This document shows positions 45,086-57,164 of a stretch of 64,000 bases of DNA, piece by piece. A program made the position numbers and the translations under genes. Location of the stretch: contig NC_132883.1 in the NCBI RefSeq assembly GCF_030463535.1, positions 32,095,873 to 32,159,872 of the forward strand. The letters run 5' to 3'. The stretch is from Salminus brasiliensis (Eukaryota > Chordata > Actinopteri > Characiformes > Bryconidae). The stretch's first letter is position 1; each line of letters opens with the position of its first letter. The notes below the pieces were generated by a model. It had not been told where the DNA came from and ran no database searches. It saw only the letters and a list, made by a program, of their open reading frames with translations.

Positions 45086-47947
45086 ATGATAGAGGGTCCC
45101 TGCCGCAGACCAGTGCTGGAAACGCGCACGTTCCGCTCTTCTCCATCATCCACCACGATGAGATCGCACCCGTGGTCCAAAACCAAGCCGGTTATTTCGG
45201 TTTCATTCAAGAGAGCAACAAACGTACCTATAAGCAGGGCTTACAACTATAGCGCGCTCTCGCCTCCGGACAGTTTGGAGTTCGGCTCCGCGCTGAACGG
45301 AGAGCATGCGCGTAGCAACGAAAAAGAACAACTTCAAGGGCTCAACGACCGCTTCGCGAGTTACATCGACAAGGTGCGCTATCTGGAAGAGCAGAATAGA
45401 CAGCTTGAAGCGGAGATCCAAGCTCTACGGCAGCAAAAACTGTCGCAGTCGCACCTGAGCGATGCATACGAGCAAGAAATAAACGATCTCCGCTCCACGT
45501 TGGAGCAGCTGAGCAGGGAGAAGGCGCAAATTCTCTTGGACGTGGACCACGTCGACGAAGATATCCAGCGGCTAAGGGAACGCTATGAGGACGAGGTACG
45601 CTTAAGTGAGCAAATGGATGCGGCCGTCCGCAGCATGAAAAAAGATAAGGAAAGTTCAGTTGTGACGAAGATGGAGCTGGAGAAAAAAATCCAAACGCTC
45701 TTCGACGAGATGGACTTCTTGCGCGACAACCACGAAGAGGAAGTCAACGAGCTACTGGCTCAGCTGCAAGCCGCGCAGGTCCCGGTGGAGAAAAGAGACT
45801 TCCAGAAGACCGACATCACCTCCGCGCTCAGAGAGATCCGCGCGCAGCTGGGCGGCCTCTCCTCAAAGAATCTCCAGCAGGCCGAAGACGTCTTCAAATG
45901 CCGCTACTCCATGCTGACAGAGGCGGCCGAGCAGAACAAGGACGCGATTAAGTCCGTACGGGACGAGATCGCTGATTATCGCCGTCAGCTGCAAGCAAAG
46001 AATGCCGAACTGGAGGCACTCCGCAGTACAAAAGACTCACTAGAGAGACAACTCAATCACATTGAGGACCGCCACAACAACGACATTAGCAGTTATCAGG
46101 TTACTACATTGACTGCCCCACACTGCACACGCATTCTAAACACTTTTTTGTAGAATATGCGTTCAAAAGGTTTAGTATTTATACTACAAAAATGTCACAA
46201 ATATATAGGCTATATGAGAATGCAGTTTAATGATTTTGTATTATTCCTGAATATTTACTGTTATTTCTCTTTACTTTTAACCAGTCTACAGGTTAAGCAA
46301 AAATGTTTTGTGTAGTACCAAGAACATTTAATCATAGAGAATTAAAATGGGTGTTTGAACTGTCATTCTGTATCTAACCATTCCCTTTACTAAAGAATCC
46401 TTAAAAGGTATGTATGAAGTATGTACGTGTACGTTATGAAAATGCATATATGCAAATGGTAAACTTGAGTTCTGAATGTGCAAGCGCTATATTGAATCCA
46501 TGCATAAAAAGTAACATTTGAATTCAAACTACTGCACTGCAGTAATGTGTGTAATCAGATTTAGTATGACTCTGTATCCATCTGTTGTGGACCCTGTGGA
46601 GTCGATGCGGAGTGCTATTCAATGCAATATTTCTTGTATTATCAGGAGATGGTCCACCAGCTGGAAAATGATCTGAAGGGGACAAAGTGGGAGATGACTC
46701 GCCATCTCCAAGAATATCAGGACCTGCTAAATGTTAAGATGGCTCTAGATGCTGAAATTGCAGCCTACAGGTATATCACAATCTGTGTTTAAATATTTGA
46801 CACAGTAAACTAAATTTTACTAAACATTTCATTTAGTTACACTATGTATGCTGCACATTGTATGAGCCTCTGTGATTAATTGTTTGTTGGATTTCTCTGC
46901 AGGAAACTTCTAGAGGGAGAGGAGACTCGATTTAAAACATTCTCTGGAAGCATCCCAAGTGCTGCATTTAGCTACAGCCATGCTCAGGCCCTAAAAGTTC
47001 AGCACAAGGTTGTGGAAATCATTGAGGAAATCAAAGGGGAAAGTGACATAGATGATGACTTGGCAGATGTAGCAAAGGAGCTTGCTGCTGAAGACGAAGG
47101 ACCTGGAGATGATTATAAAGCAGTCAAGGAAGAGATTATATCCAGTGAAAAAAAACTTGGTGCAGAGCAAGGAGAAGGCAAAGACAAAGAAGGGGGTGAA
47201 GGCAAAGAAGAGGGTGACAAGGTAGAAGAGGTAGAAGCAGAAGAGGAAAAAAAGCAAGAGGCTTCTCTGCTCAGTGGAGAAGAAGGCATGGAAAAAGAAA
47301 AGATAGGGGAAACAGAAGATGAAAGAGATGGTGAAGGTGAAGAAGAGGGAGAGGAGGCAGAAGTGATTGGTTTCCTCAAACTTAGTAGTGCTGAAGTTGA
47401 CACAACAGGAAGTGAGCCAGATAAAGAAGGCAAAGGAGAGGAAGTGAGCAATGACAAAGCAGAAAGAGAGGGACAGAAGGAGGATGAAGAAAAACAGGGT
47501 AATGGAAACAAGGGAGGGGAAGAGGATGAAGAGCAGTCCAAAGGTAATGAGGAAGGAAAAGATGATGTTCAGACAGGAGCAAATGAGAATGAGGATGAGG
47601 ATCAGTCAGAGGAAGAAGGAGAGAAGACGAGTGAGGGAGAAAAGAGTACAAAGGAGTCAGGCAAGGATGATGATGAGAGTGATGCAGAGGGGGAAGAGAC
47701 AGAAAAGAAACAGAAAAATCCCTCATTAGGAGACAGAGAAAGGGAGGAGGAAAATGGGAGCCATAATTGTCCTGCCATTGACGAACCCAGCCCCAGAAGA
47801 GAAGTTGTTCTCACCAGAACTGCAGAAACCATCACCAATAGAAGCAAAGAGATTACCAAATCAGCTACCAAAAAAGAGAGTAAGGCAGAAAAAGAATCTC
47901 AGGATAAAAAGAAAGAAGCTAAAAAAGTAGAAAAAGTGACTAAATGA
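45086..47947 (+). CDS. nefm: Neurofilament medium polypeptide (three exons, 727 aa)
   Basis: Type IV intermediate filament subunit of axons, which co-assembles with neurofilament light chain. Exons are 45086-46099, 46646-46770 and 46903-47947, with GT-AG introns and phases that join without a break. Two introns at these positions fit the NEFM gene type. The Arg/Ser-rich head is residues 1-77. The coiled-coil rod (about 78-387) opens with [20 protein letters not shown] and closes with [18 protein letters not shown]. The tail is about 340 residues and very rich in Glu and Lys, ending near VEKVTK like other NEFM proteins. No KSP phosphorylation repeats are present, unlike mammalian NEFM. The start at 45086 is chosen because a TATA box lies between it and the upstream in-frame ATG, and because [19 protein letters not shown] aligns to known NEFM heads. 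dock5 is its neighbour in tetrapods as well. Confidence 0.93.
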
Positions 47948-48380
47948 AACTAAAAGGAAATGACATAAAACTGTGTTCTGGCTGATTCCACAAATAGCAA
48001 AGACCATTAAAGCAGACAAATACAATTCAAAATATGAAAGAACCAGTTACAACTAGTTAAATCTCTTTGCATGTGTGATGTATGAAGGATTTGCATGTGA
48101 TTAAAAACTGTTAACACCGTTGACTGTTAATTACAGTGAAAGATGTTTTTTCTGTTGTTTGGTGCTATTATATTAAATGGCATCTGCAGGTATTGTTAAG
48201 TAAAAAATATTGAAACCTCATGGTATGTTCCTGAAAACATTTTGACTTCATGTTTCAGCTGACTTTATTTCTGAAACAAGCAAAACAATTGTCATGGCAA
48301 CATCATACAATAATACTGTATGAGAAATTACTTAAATTCGTTCAAATTAGGGTGCTGAAATCTAACAACCACTCAAAGTC

Positions 48381-48421
48381 AATAAAAAAGTTCAATCTTT
48401 ACAGTAGTGTGTGTGTGTGCT
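48381..48421 (+). terminator. Putative poly(A) signal of nefm
   Basis: AATAAA at 48381 is followed about 20 bp later by a TG-rich tract, AGTGTGTGTGTGTGC, a typical downstream element. Cleavage around 48395-48405 would give a 3' UTR of about 450 bp. Earlier ATTAAA copies near 48005 and 48172 lack such a tract. Confidence 0.6.
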
Positions 48422-48539
48422 TTCAAATATATAAAATAATGGATTTTCTTTTCCCTGTTTTCATAATGCAATCATTTATAGTATTTAGAGTTTCACCTTT
48501 ACCCCATTTGTAGTCAAAACAGTTGACACAGGTACACAG

Positions 48540-48845
48540 CGTACAATCCCAGCTAAAATGTCCATGTTGGGCTCTTATGGGTAGTCCAACTGGGAACCTG
48601 TTCTCAAGTTCCATGTTGGCCTTACATATGGATGCTCACCAGGGTCAGTGATTGAGCCATAGGGGGTTAAGCATTGGCCTCAGATGGATTGTACACTGCA
48701 TGTGAGACCCATGTGAGATTAAGTTGGGCTGTAACAATGGGGCCCATTTAGAAAGCCCGACTGGATACGTACACTCAGAGCCCATGCCCACCTGGAACCC
48801 ACCTAGCCCACGTTCCATCCATGTGAGCCTCACATGAGCGTGTTG
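48540..48845. repeat. Unclassified interspersed repeat with ATGTGAGACCC-like words
   Basis: A GC-richer block made of loosely repeated words, such as GTGAGACCCATGTGAGATTA, TGGGGCCCATTTAGAAAGCC and CCATGTGAGCCTCACATGAG. It has the look of a transposable-element interior or a degenerate short-period repeat. No coding remnant. Confidence 0.4.
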
Positions 48846-50010
48846 GCTGAGATGATATACAATGTGGGGAAAAAAGGAAAAACAAATTTGCCAGAGTATC
48901 CTTCAGAGTAGCCAGACTTAGCCAATAAAAAGGTTTATGTCAAAAAGTATAGCGCAATACTACAGGAAACGATGAACAACCTGCACCTCATACTTAAGGT
49001 TACACACAGGGCCCAGCACCATCCCTTTCACCGAAAATCTATTCACCCACTACACTGCAAGCTCTTCACAAGGATCATTAAGTAGGCACTTCCCTTCGTC
49101 AGCATTTTGCTGCCTATGACACCTCCAGAACCCTCAACAGTAAGACCTGGCATCCCAATAATGACAGGACATCTAAGATTAAGATCTAAGTCAGAAGAGG
49201 AATCAGTTATAAAAATTTGCATTTGTCCATGATGTCATCATTTCACCACAGCAAATGTTTGATGTTGGGTAAAATAAAATCTACAGGTTTGTCAGTTAAG
49301 GCGTATGTTGCTGTCACTGCCCTGCATAAAAAGGTTACCACATATTTAAACCTTAAAATTTAAATGCTTTACTGTTCATGTAAAGTTCTAGTCTCTACCT
49401 ACACAACTTTAGTGTTAGCCTTTATCTTTTTTCTTCCAAGATTATGACACAAAACAACCAATCACATTTTCTTAATGTGTATAAAAATATTTTACTGACA
49501 CTCATGGGGCTGTAGTACAAGATTGTTTTACTTCATAACATTAAAGGATGCATCATAAACCATACCCAAAAAGCATGGAAAAGTAAATCTAACATTCCTT
49601 ATGTATATATATATGTCAATATTCTTTTACTAATTTACGAAGAATGGCAAATAGTAATATCACAGTTTTTCTTCTGTACATGGGAAAATACAAAGGCACT
49701 GCACAGCTATTTAAATGTTTTGCTGTGTAACAAATATTCAGCTACTACATGACAATTTAGATAAACAGTTCCAGTACTAAAATAGTGATACAATAAACAA
49801 CAACTTACATCATGACATTTTTTACAGGTGTGAATAGCCATCACAGCTGTGCATTAACAAAACACTGCAGATCTCGCATTCAGCATGCGTCACCCCCCCA
49901 CCCCCCACCAAAGAAAACCCAACCACATACCTCAATATATTTCTGAGAAAAAAATATTTTCTTTATCTGACCAAACTGCACACTGAATTGGCTAAAATGT
50001 TATTCTACAC
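48846..50010. other. Spacer between nefm and asb6
   Basis: No gene or clear transposon was seen. A C-rich tract (CACCCCCCCACCCCCCACC) lies near 49890, and a decayed retroelement-like stretch of unclear type lies around 48980-49160. Confidence 0.5.
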
Positions 50011-51287
50011 TCACCAAATAATTTATTAGGTACTACTCATTTACGCAATCATATGATCAGCCAACCGTGTAATATATAAATGCATATAGGATGACAGCTT
50101 CAGGTAATGTTCACATCAACCACCAGAATTTGGTCAATTTCACATGGAATAATTTTCGGTGTCAAATAGGCTGGTTTGGATCTGGGATTCTGATGCACAA
50201 CAGTCTCTAGAATCTAATGAAAAGAGAAGTAGGGAAGTAACAGTACACAAACTTCACACACACAAAAGTCAGTTTGTTTCCCGAGGTAGTTAATAAAGCC
50301 TGTGGGGTGTTAAGCAGTAACGTATAAACGTTAGCATGTTCAATGCGTTTTACCACGCACACACAAAAATGCCACATGGTCCTCGTCCAATACACTCTGA
50401 CATCATGGAGTTGAAATAAGAAATTTTAAGGCAAAATACCAGTGAAATATTTGTTCATTTTCAATAGTTTCAAATCCAAAGGTGAGAACAACCACCAGCA
50501 GCACCGTGAGGGAGAGAGAGACCAGAGAGAGAAGGAGGGGAGGAAGGACAAACAAGTTACCAGAGAGAAAAAGGAGGAATGGGAGGGGGGCATAGCAATA
50601 CTCCTACAACCACTACCATACAATACCATGCAAATCCAATGGCATTACACTTTAAGATCTCCGGGTGGCACACACTTGTGAAATTAACACATTTACACTA
50701 ACAGTGAATACAGTGTTTTCTCTGTACACCGAACTGTGTACATCACCTTTTTGAGGATGGGCAATGGATAACAGCCATACTGGTTTGAGCTGATGGAAAG
50801 GCCATGGTAAATCAAATAACAGTGTTCGACTGTGGTGAGCAGAACAGCGTCTTAAAATGCACAACATATCACACCTTGAGAGGTAAGGATTATAACAACA
50901 GAAGACCATGTGATTCATTCGTATTACTACATTACATGCAGAGGCTTTCAATGTTGCGGCTTGTTTGTGTTTGATTTTTGTGTAATGTGTTTACTTTAGA
51001 CATGCCCATCTTGTGGGTACACCTAAAGTCTGCAGACACCCACATGGACAAAGAAAAAGCCTGGATGAAAGCTCTATGATCAGATGAGAAAAATATTTAA
51101 TTGTTTGGCCACAATGACCAGATGTATGTTCTGTCAGGCATGAACAGCAACACCAATCACAGGCCTCCCCAATTATCTTAATCAATAAAACCAAACTCTT
51201 GTTGGCACCAAAATCTAAATGCAAACTTGAGGCTGCATTAAGAACAACATTAATTTACAAATAATAAATTACTTGGTGAGTGTATAA
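50011..51287 (+). mobile_element. Tc1-like element with ACTCACCAAATAATTTATTA ends, rearranged inside
   Basis: The left end TACACTCACCAAATAATTTA at 50011 and the right end ATTACTTGGTGAGTGTA at 51287 are inverted repeats. Inside, 50105-50205 (TTCACATCAACCACCAGAAT, then GGCTGGTTTGGATCTGGGAT, CACAACAGTCTCTAGAATCT) and 50745-50915 (ATACTGGTTTGAGCTGATGG, GTGGTGAGCAGAACAGCGTC) are two pieces of one transposase. About 500 bp of foreign purine-rich sequence separates them. The next part, 50917-51130, belongs to a different Tc1 family. The 3' UTR of asb6 probably overlaps this element. Confidence 0.7.
50917..51130 (+). repeat. Direct repeat copy 1 (Tc1 fragment) beyond asb6 exon 6
   Basis: About 214 bp sharing most bases with 52270-52478 in the same orientation, including GTTTACTTTAGACATG, ACATGGACAAAGAAAAAGCC and TGGATGAAAGCTCTATGATC. 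The encoded piece, HMDKEKAWMKAL, is Tc1-transposase-like. Confidence 0.82.
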
Positions 51288-51448
51288 AATAAGAAATGTC
51301 CAGTAAAACAACAATGCTGGAATAATAAAAAAAAAGCCAACCATTCTAAAGGAAGCCTAATTTACTATTACTTTTCTTCCTCAAACCCTGAGGCTAAATT
51401 CTATTTGGTAGTTACTCAGAGGAGGAGACAGTGTTAAGAACTGCTTCA

Positions 51449-54400
51449 CTAACGAATGCTACACAAGGGCTTAAAGCTGTCCCACCCAGGTCTGTGCATT
51501 AGAGTGCGCTCTGGCATCAGACAGTCTTTTAGTCTGTCTGGTAGAGGCAAGGCCTTTACCTTGTTTTCCAGAGGCCAGGGATGCAGACACTGGCGGATAA
51601 AGGCCTGGCAGAGATGGCGCAGTGAAAGTGGCTGGGCATCATGTTCTCTAAGCCGGTTTTGAAACTCCAGCAGAACCTGGGGAATTAGCTTCTGCTCTTG
51701 CACAGAAGGCAGAGAATATGTAGATAAAGGGGGGAAGTTTGGAGAGCACATCTGAGCAATCTCTAGTAGCACTTCAGCCTTCGCCAGCAGGTCAGTCACC
51801 TTATCAGCATCTACAGGTTCTTGGAGAGCTTCTTTCAGCCGAATGAAAATCAGGTTGTGACCGTTCCAGCAAGACGTGCCATGTCTAGAGCAACAAAATG
51901 AGGCACCACGCTGGAGGAGGAGAAGAGCCAGAGGGAAAAGGAGGTCGAAGTTCTCTAAGCTGGTATAAGTTAAAGAAGGTTCCCACTCCTCTCCATCACC
52001 AGTGCTTAGACAACAACTAGGATCAGCACCATGGTCTAAGAGGAGGGCTGCAACTTGAGTGCAGAAGCGTCCAATAATTGTTGCATCTTCTACGCTCCCA
52101 TCCAGGGACTCTTTTACTAGAAAGACAAGTGAGGACAATGGCGTCTCCCCATCATGAGTGGTGGCATTCACATCAGCACCTAGAGAGATTACATCTTAAA
52201 ATGCAAGTTATAACTATGGAAACCATTCCAGGATCTTTATGCAAATGAAACAATAAGTTGGTGTATTCACATTCGTATGACTATATTACATGCCGCTGCT
52301 TTGAGTGTTGTGGCTTGTTTGTGTTAGATTTTTGTGTGTTGTGTTTACTTTAGACATGTCTATCTTGAAGGTACACCAAGTCTGCAGACGACCACATGGA
52401 CAAAGAAAAAGCCTGGATGAAAGCTCTATGATCAGTTGAGAAAAAGATTGTTTGGCCAAAATGACCAGATGTATGTTTGGAGGAGCAAAGGTAAGTCATT
52501 CAACCCCAAAAAACCATACCAACTGTTAAGCATGGTGGTGGTGGCGGCATCATGCTCTGAGGACTAGAAAGTGGATGAAATAATGATGGAGGACTACCTT
52601 AGAATTCTTTAGCATTTAGTAATAACTATTAGCTTGACTAAGACTGCACAATATTGGAAAAATAGAAAAATATATATTGCAATATTTTGTTGTTCTGCAA
52701 TATACTGAGATACCAAAAAAAGTGAAATTTGGCATATATAATTGGTAGATATGTTATGGAAAGTGAGAACAATAATTTTTCCTTTGTATCAAACAAGTTG
52801 TAGCATAAGCGACGCGACTATTGAGAATGTGCACACTGCAATGGTAGAAGGCTGAAACATGGACAAAACTGGGTGTTCAAACAGGACAAATGACCCAAAC
52901 ACACACTGAAGGTTGTTGTGAAATGGGGAACAAAACAGACTAATAAGTTTTTGGAAATTGCCTACACAAAATCATGACCTCAACCCCATAAAATATTGTG
53001 GACTGGAGTAACATTACAAACAGTGTAATTAGATGAAGAGCAGCAGATGCTGAATAAAAAAAAAATCACTGTTTGTGATTCCATATATTTTATAATAAAT
53101 ATCTTCAAACTTTAAATATTGTGATGCAGTATGTTTACCATATCGCCCAGCCCTATTTGAAAGTCTATTTAAAGCTTCAAATGTCTGCTTGTAACCTAGC
53201 AAGCTACTACATAAGTCAACCCAGATAGCCAGCCATTTTAGAAGTTTTCCAGTTAAGTACCTCTCTCTAGCAGCAGTTGAATGTTGCATGTGTTGTTAAC
53301 TGTTAGTCCATCACTGCTGGCAAAAGCGTGGAGCAAAGCAGTCTTACCTGTAAAAAAAAACAAAAAAAACAGACAGAACACAGAAATGTTTTCATGTGAA
53401 GAAAAGGTCAGGCGACATTTATTACGACTTAAAATGTAACAAAATTATAATCAGGTGCAGAACATAAGCAGATGATAACCAAAACATTGTTAGAGAGGAT
53501 TTAAGAGGAGGCTGTCTTAGCCTAAACATCTGAGGATGTGAGATCTAAGACGTTAATGTGACACTAATGTGATTTTTTTCAGGGTTATGTGGAAGGCAAA
53601 TATGATCTTTTAAAACCAGTTTTGAACCAGTGGTCCTACATTACAAACATACATATCTTATTTGTTGGCATGCAACATGAAGGTGAATGGTCAGATTGAA
53701 TTTCATTGGTCTTTTTGCCTGAAGGCATGCGCTTGTCATCAGTCAGCACCAGTGTTGTGCTGAACTCCCCGCCAGAATTCGATTCCCCTCCTCGTCTATG
53801 CATCATGTAGTAGTATGGGCACAACAGATTATGCTTACGATTTCTGTTGTTTCTATTCATACATATATCGTTGTATTATGACTAATGTGTTTACTGAGTT
53901 GGGTTATATACATCCATATCATTATGCCGACCAAACCAGTAAAAGCAAGAACTGTAAAATCACACTAAGGGTTAGACATTTAACCAATAAGAGCTTAAAT
54001 CTTTAATTCTCTTAGCCAGCCTCTTGCTATCCTTTGGGGGGATCTGGGGATCTACATGTAGCTCAGTTGATAACAAAGAACATGCATGACATCTAGAACA
54101 ATGGACCAGGACTTGTGCTTTCGGCAGATGAATCAAGTTCTTTTTTTCACTTTTTGCACACCTCCCATGAAAACTTGTGCTTTTCCTGATGGTAGGTGCA
54201 TGTACTCTGACATCAACTGTGGCAAGAGGTCTAGTGATGATATTTTAGGATTGTTGGAGACTTCTTTACACATCTTGCTGGCTGAACTTGCTTTGATGGC
54301 CAGACCTGGCCATGTTGGCAGTTGTATCACTCGTACCTTATTTTGTGGACAGTGGCTATTTTTAAATTTTTTACTTAAAAACATCTGAAGGCCTCAGAGA

Positions 54401-56109
54401 GCTCTTTGGTGATACCACTTACTTCAACAACGAAGAGCAAACCAAATGTCAGAGGTTTAAATAATACCCTTCTGTGATCATCTCATTATTTACAGCTAAT
54501 GGGGTGCATCTGATTCTAATTTTTAGCAATAATACAATATAATAATAAATGTGGGCGTGCCCTATTTTTCTCTCACAGACAAATGGAATTTATACTAATT
54601 ACACTTCATATTTTTTAAAAAACATTTCTACAGTTCTATGTATTATTTAGATTAACTTCATCTCTCAATACTTTTAAAGCCCTATTGACTTCTAAAACAA
54701 ATGAATGTATAATGAATTATAGTTAACAAAGTGTATTTAAGTTCACCTATGCAATACCACTGCAGTGGCTGACTATTAACATTTTGCAGTTAGATAGTTT
54801 TCTGGCAAATACATTACCATTTTTGTCTTTTGCACCAATATCAGCTCCAAGATCCAAAAGCATGTGGAGACAGGAGAGTCTATCTGCTTCCTCACTGGCA
54901 AGATCCAGAGGGCTACTCTCATGAATCTACACATAAACACACATGAACACAGATAAAAGGATGACACTTATGTCAGAAGAGGGTGTAAAATACTTTTTAA
55001 TAAGCTATAATACACTCACCCTATCCCTTTTGTCAATTTCTGCCCCATGTCCAACCAGCAGTTTTACCATGTGTGGTTTGTTCCTAAGCACTGCAATGTG
55101 CAAGGGGCTGTAATAAGACACTGGGTCTGTCAAAAAGGAATCAGAACAAAGTTAAGGAACAATCTCCCAATGGGATATGAACTAGGGCCATCAACACAAT
55201 CTCATTTAGCCCAGGAGTGTTTCTGACAAAATGAAAAGATTAAAAAAGGTAGGATATTTACCCTCAAAGCTTAGGTCAGCTCCATAGCGTAAGAGAACTT
55301 GGGCAGCACTGACTTTTCCAAGTTCTGACATTTTAAACAGAGAGTAGCTTATTCCCTCCATGAATACCGGCGATTGGGATTCTTTTTCAAGTAGCTCAAT
55401 AAGAGAATTACAGATATCATTGCAGTCTGGCCTGTACGGGGTAAAAAGCAAACAAACTGTAATATGTTGTGTGGTGAGCATGCTGTGTTAGCTAATTCAA
55501 CAGTAACCTAATGTAAGTTGACATATAGATAAATATACATATACACAAAAACATATACACAAAAAGTAAGGACATTTGTGGTTGGTAGATTATTTCTTTG
55601 TTGTAACAATGCTTCTTGACAATAAATCCTTACACCATTGGAAAGCCTGTTAATTTCCTTTTTAAATGGTGCCACATTTGTAAGGTACATGCATTTGTGG
55701 GATGAGCAGCAGAGTATGCTGTGAAATGAAAAATTAGCCAAATCCTCTTTGCCAATGCCAAACAGCTTGTTCTGCCATTGACATTGGTGTTTGGTGGACT
55801 GGATGACTGAAGTTTGAAGAGACAATTGGCAATTTAACAATTTATTAATTTAACAAACAGAAGCATTGTTACAACAAATAAATAATCTACCAAACACATA
55901 TTTCCTTACTTTTTGTGCCAAGTTTAAACATACACACACACATAAATATATAAGATGCGTACAAACTATCGATGTTCTTAAGAACATATAGCTAGCTATG
56001 CTCACCTGTCAGGGTTAGTTTCCCCTTCCAGCCCTACAATGCACAAAACTGCATCCACAAGTGGTTGGTATTCGTAAACTATCCTCCTGAAACCGTGTAA
56101 GAAAGGCAT
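51449..56109 (-). CDS. asb6: Ankyrin repeat and SOCS box protein 6 (six exons, 435 aa)
   Basis: ASB proteins are substrate-recognition subunits of Cullin-5/Elongin B-C ubiquitin ligases. Exons in gene order: 56006-56109, 55262-55431, 55020-55126, 54818-54926, 53261-53347 and 51449-52179. All borders are GT-AG and the sum, 1308 bp, is in frame. The start MPFLHGFRRIVYEYQPLVDA is characteristic of ASB6, whose human form has 421 residues. Ankyrin repeats span about residues 65-300, for example SPLHIAVLRNKPHMVKLLVG and HESSPLDLASEEADRLSCLH. The C-terminal SOCS box (about 376-415) has the BC box SLRHLCQAFIR and the Cul5-type LPLP motif in KVKALPLPDRL. Introns hold Tc1 and MITE sequence but the coding sequence is intact. 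Confidence 0.94.
52270..53010 (+). mobile_element. Tc1-like remnant in asb6 intron 5, including direct repeat copy 2
   Basis: 52270-52478 is the second copy of the repeat at 50917-51130. The remnant then continues with MYVWRSKGKSFNPKKPYQLL, a Tc1 DDE-domain block, followed by GTTAAGCATGGTGGTGGTGG. Near 52870-53000 come decayed QDNDPK- and PDLNPIK-like parts. All frames are broken. It lies antisense in the intron before the last asb6 exon. Confidence 0.75.
55558..55917. mobile_element. MITE of the AAAAAGTAAGGA-type Tc1 family in asb6 intron 1
   Basis: About 360 bp with inverted ends CACAAAAAGTAAGGA and TCCTTACTTTTTGTG. The inner shared words are AACAATGCTTCTTGACAATA and CATTGGAAAGCCTGTTAATT. 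There is no transposase. It is an internally deleted relative of the element at 16062-17325. TA precedes the left end, but a right-hand TA is not evident. Confidence 0.82.
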
Positions 56110-56640
56110 GCTCTTTCCTCTATTGTGTATTTACTCTGAAATATTGTTAAGAATTGCGTTACTACGGTCGTTTGTGTGTTTTTTCAAGTTCTACAGTCCG
56201 CTGGGTGTTTAAATCAAGATTGATAGAAAACGATAGATTGACTGGCTATGAAAAAACAACTTGCTAGATCACTATATTAAATTAGCTAGCTAGTTCGATT
56301 TGTTGTAGCTTTTACCAAGCATTGTAGTCGATAAAAAAAAAGACAGGCGTCTTTAAAGCAGGCCGTAAATAATTTAGACGGGTTATAACTAGCTATCTAG
56401 CTAGCTAGCTAAATGCTTAAAGCGTAGCTAAGTAACACTAAATATATAAATACACATAATACATTTTTTAAATTCTGTAGAGCCAGAAATAGCTAGTGCT
56501 AGCTAACTCTTCCCACATTTCTTCTCAAGGTTCTTCCTCTCTATAGTTAGCGGTGTCTTGTGCGGTGAAAGCGCACACTGCCACCTACCGTGTTTCACTG
56601 TGGTTAAGCCAGCAGCCCTTCGTCAAAACATGGTTAAACC
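56110..56640. promoter_or_regulatory. asb6 5' flank and putative promoter
   Basis: This follows the asb6 start codon outward. It includes a (TAGC)n-like tract at 56393-56412 and a GC-richer segment near 56550-56600 (GGTGAAAGCGCACACTGCCA). No TATA box at a convincing distance. The transcription start cannot be placed. Confidence 0.35.
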
Positions 56641-57164
56641 AGCCGCACATCATATTGGTGTGCGCGGCTACTAGTGACTTAGTGGTAAGAGTTACAGCAC
56701 GATCAAAAAGCCTTTAGATTTAAAGTTAAATTATTATGAAACAATCGTTTCTAATAAGGAGTCAACTCAACCAACAAATACAGTTTAATGTTGATCATAC
56801 TAGCTATATACATTCGAATTATGGATGTAATGTACTGCACAGTTTCTAAATAAAGGGCATCCAAAATTCCCATCATTGTCTATTGTATTTTTTTACAGTA
56901 CACAACCAACATATATCAAATTAATGTTTATCATAATATGCCTGCACTGCAGTTTTTAAATAATGGCATATAAAATGACTGACAACTGTATTTTGATTAT
57001 AAGTGAAATTAATCACATTATAAAATGGTAATTTCTAATAAGTTAGAAAATCACAAAACCAAAAGAAATTAGTTCAGTATGTTTCATAGTATGTACATAT
57101 GAAATATGTAGTGATTGCACTCTACGGTATTTGAGTAAATGGCATCCAAAACCCCCATACTTGT

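Noticed and set aside
47113..47871. Long antisense frames rich in Ser, Pro and Leu
   Set aside because: They are reverse-strand shadows of the GAG/GAA/AAG-rich nefm tail and have no similarity of their own.
46646..47947. Alternative identity neurofilament light or alpha-internexin
   Set aside because: The two-intron structure, the long Glu/Lys tail and the C-terminal TAETIT / VEKVTK words fit NEFM better.
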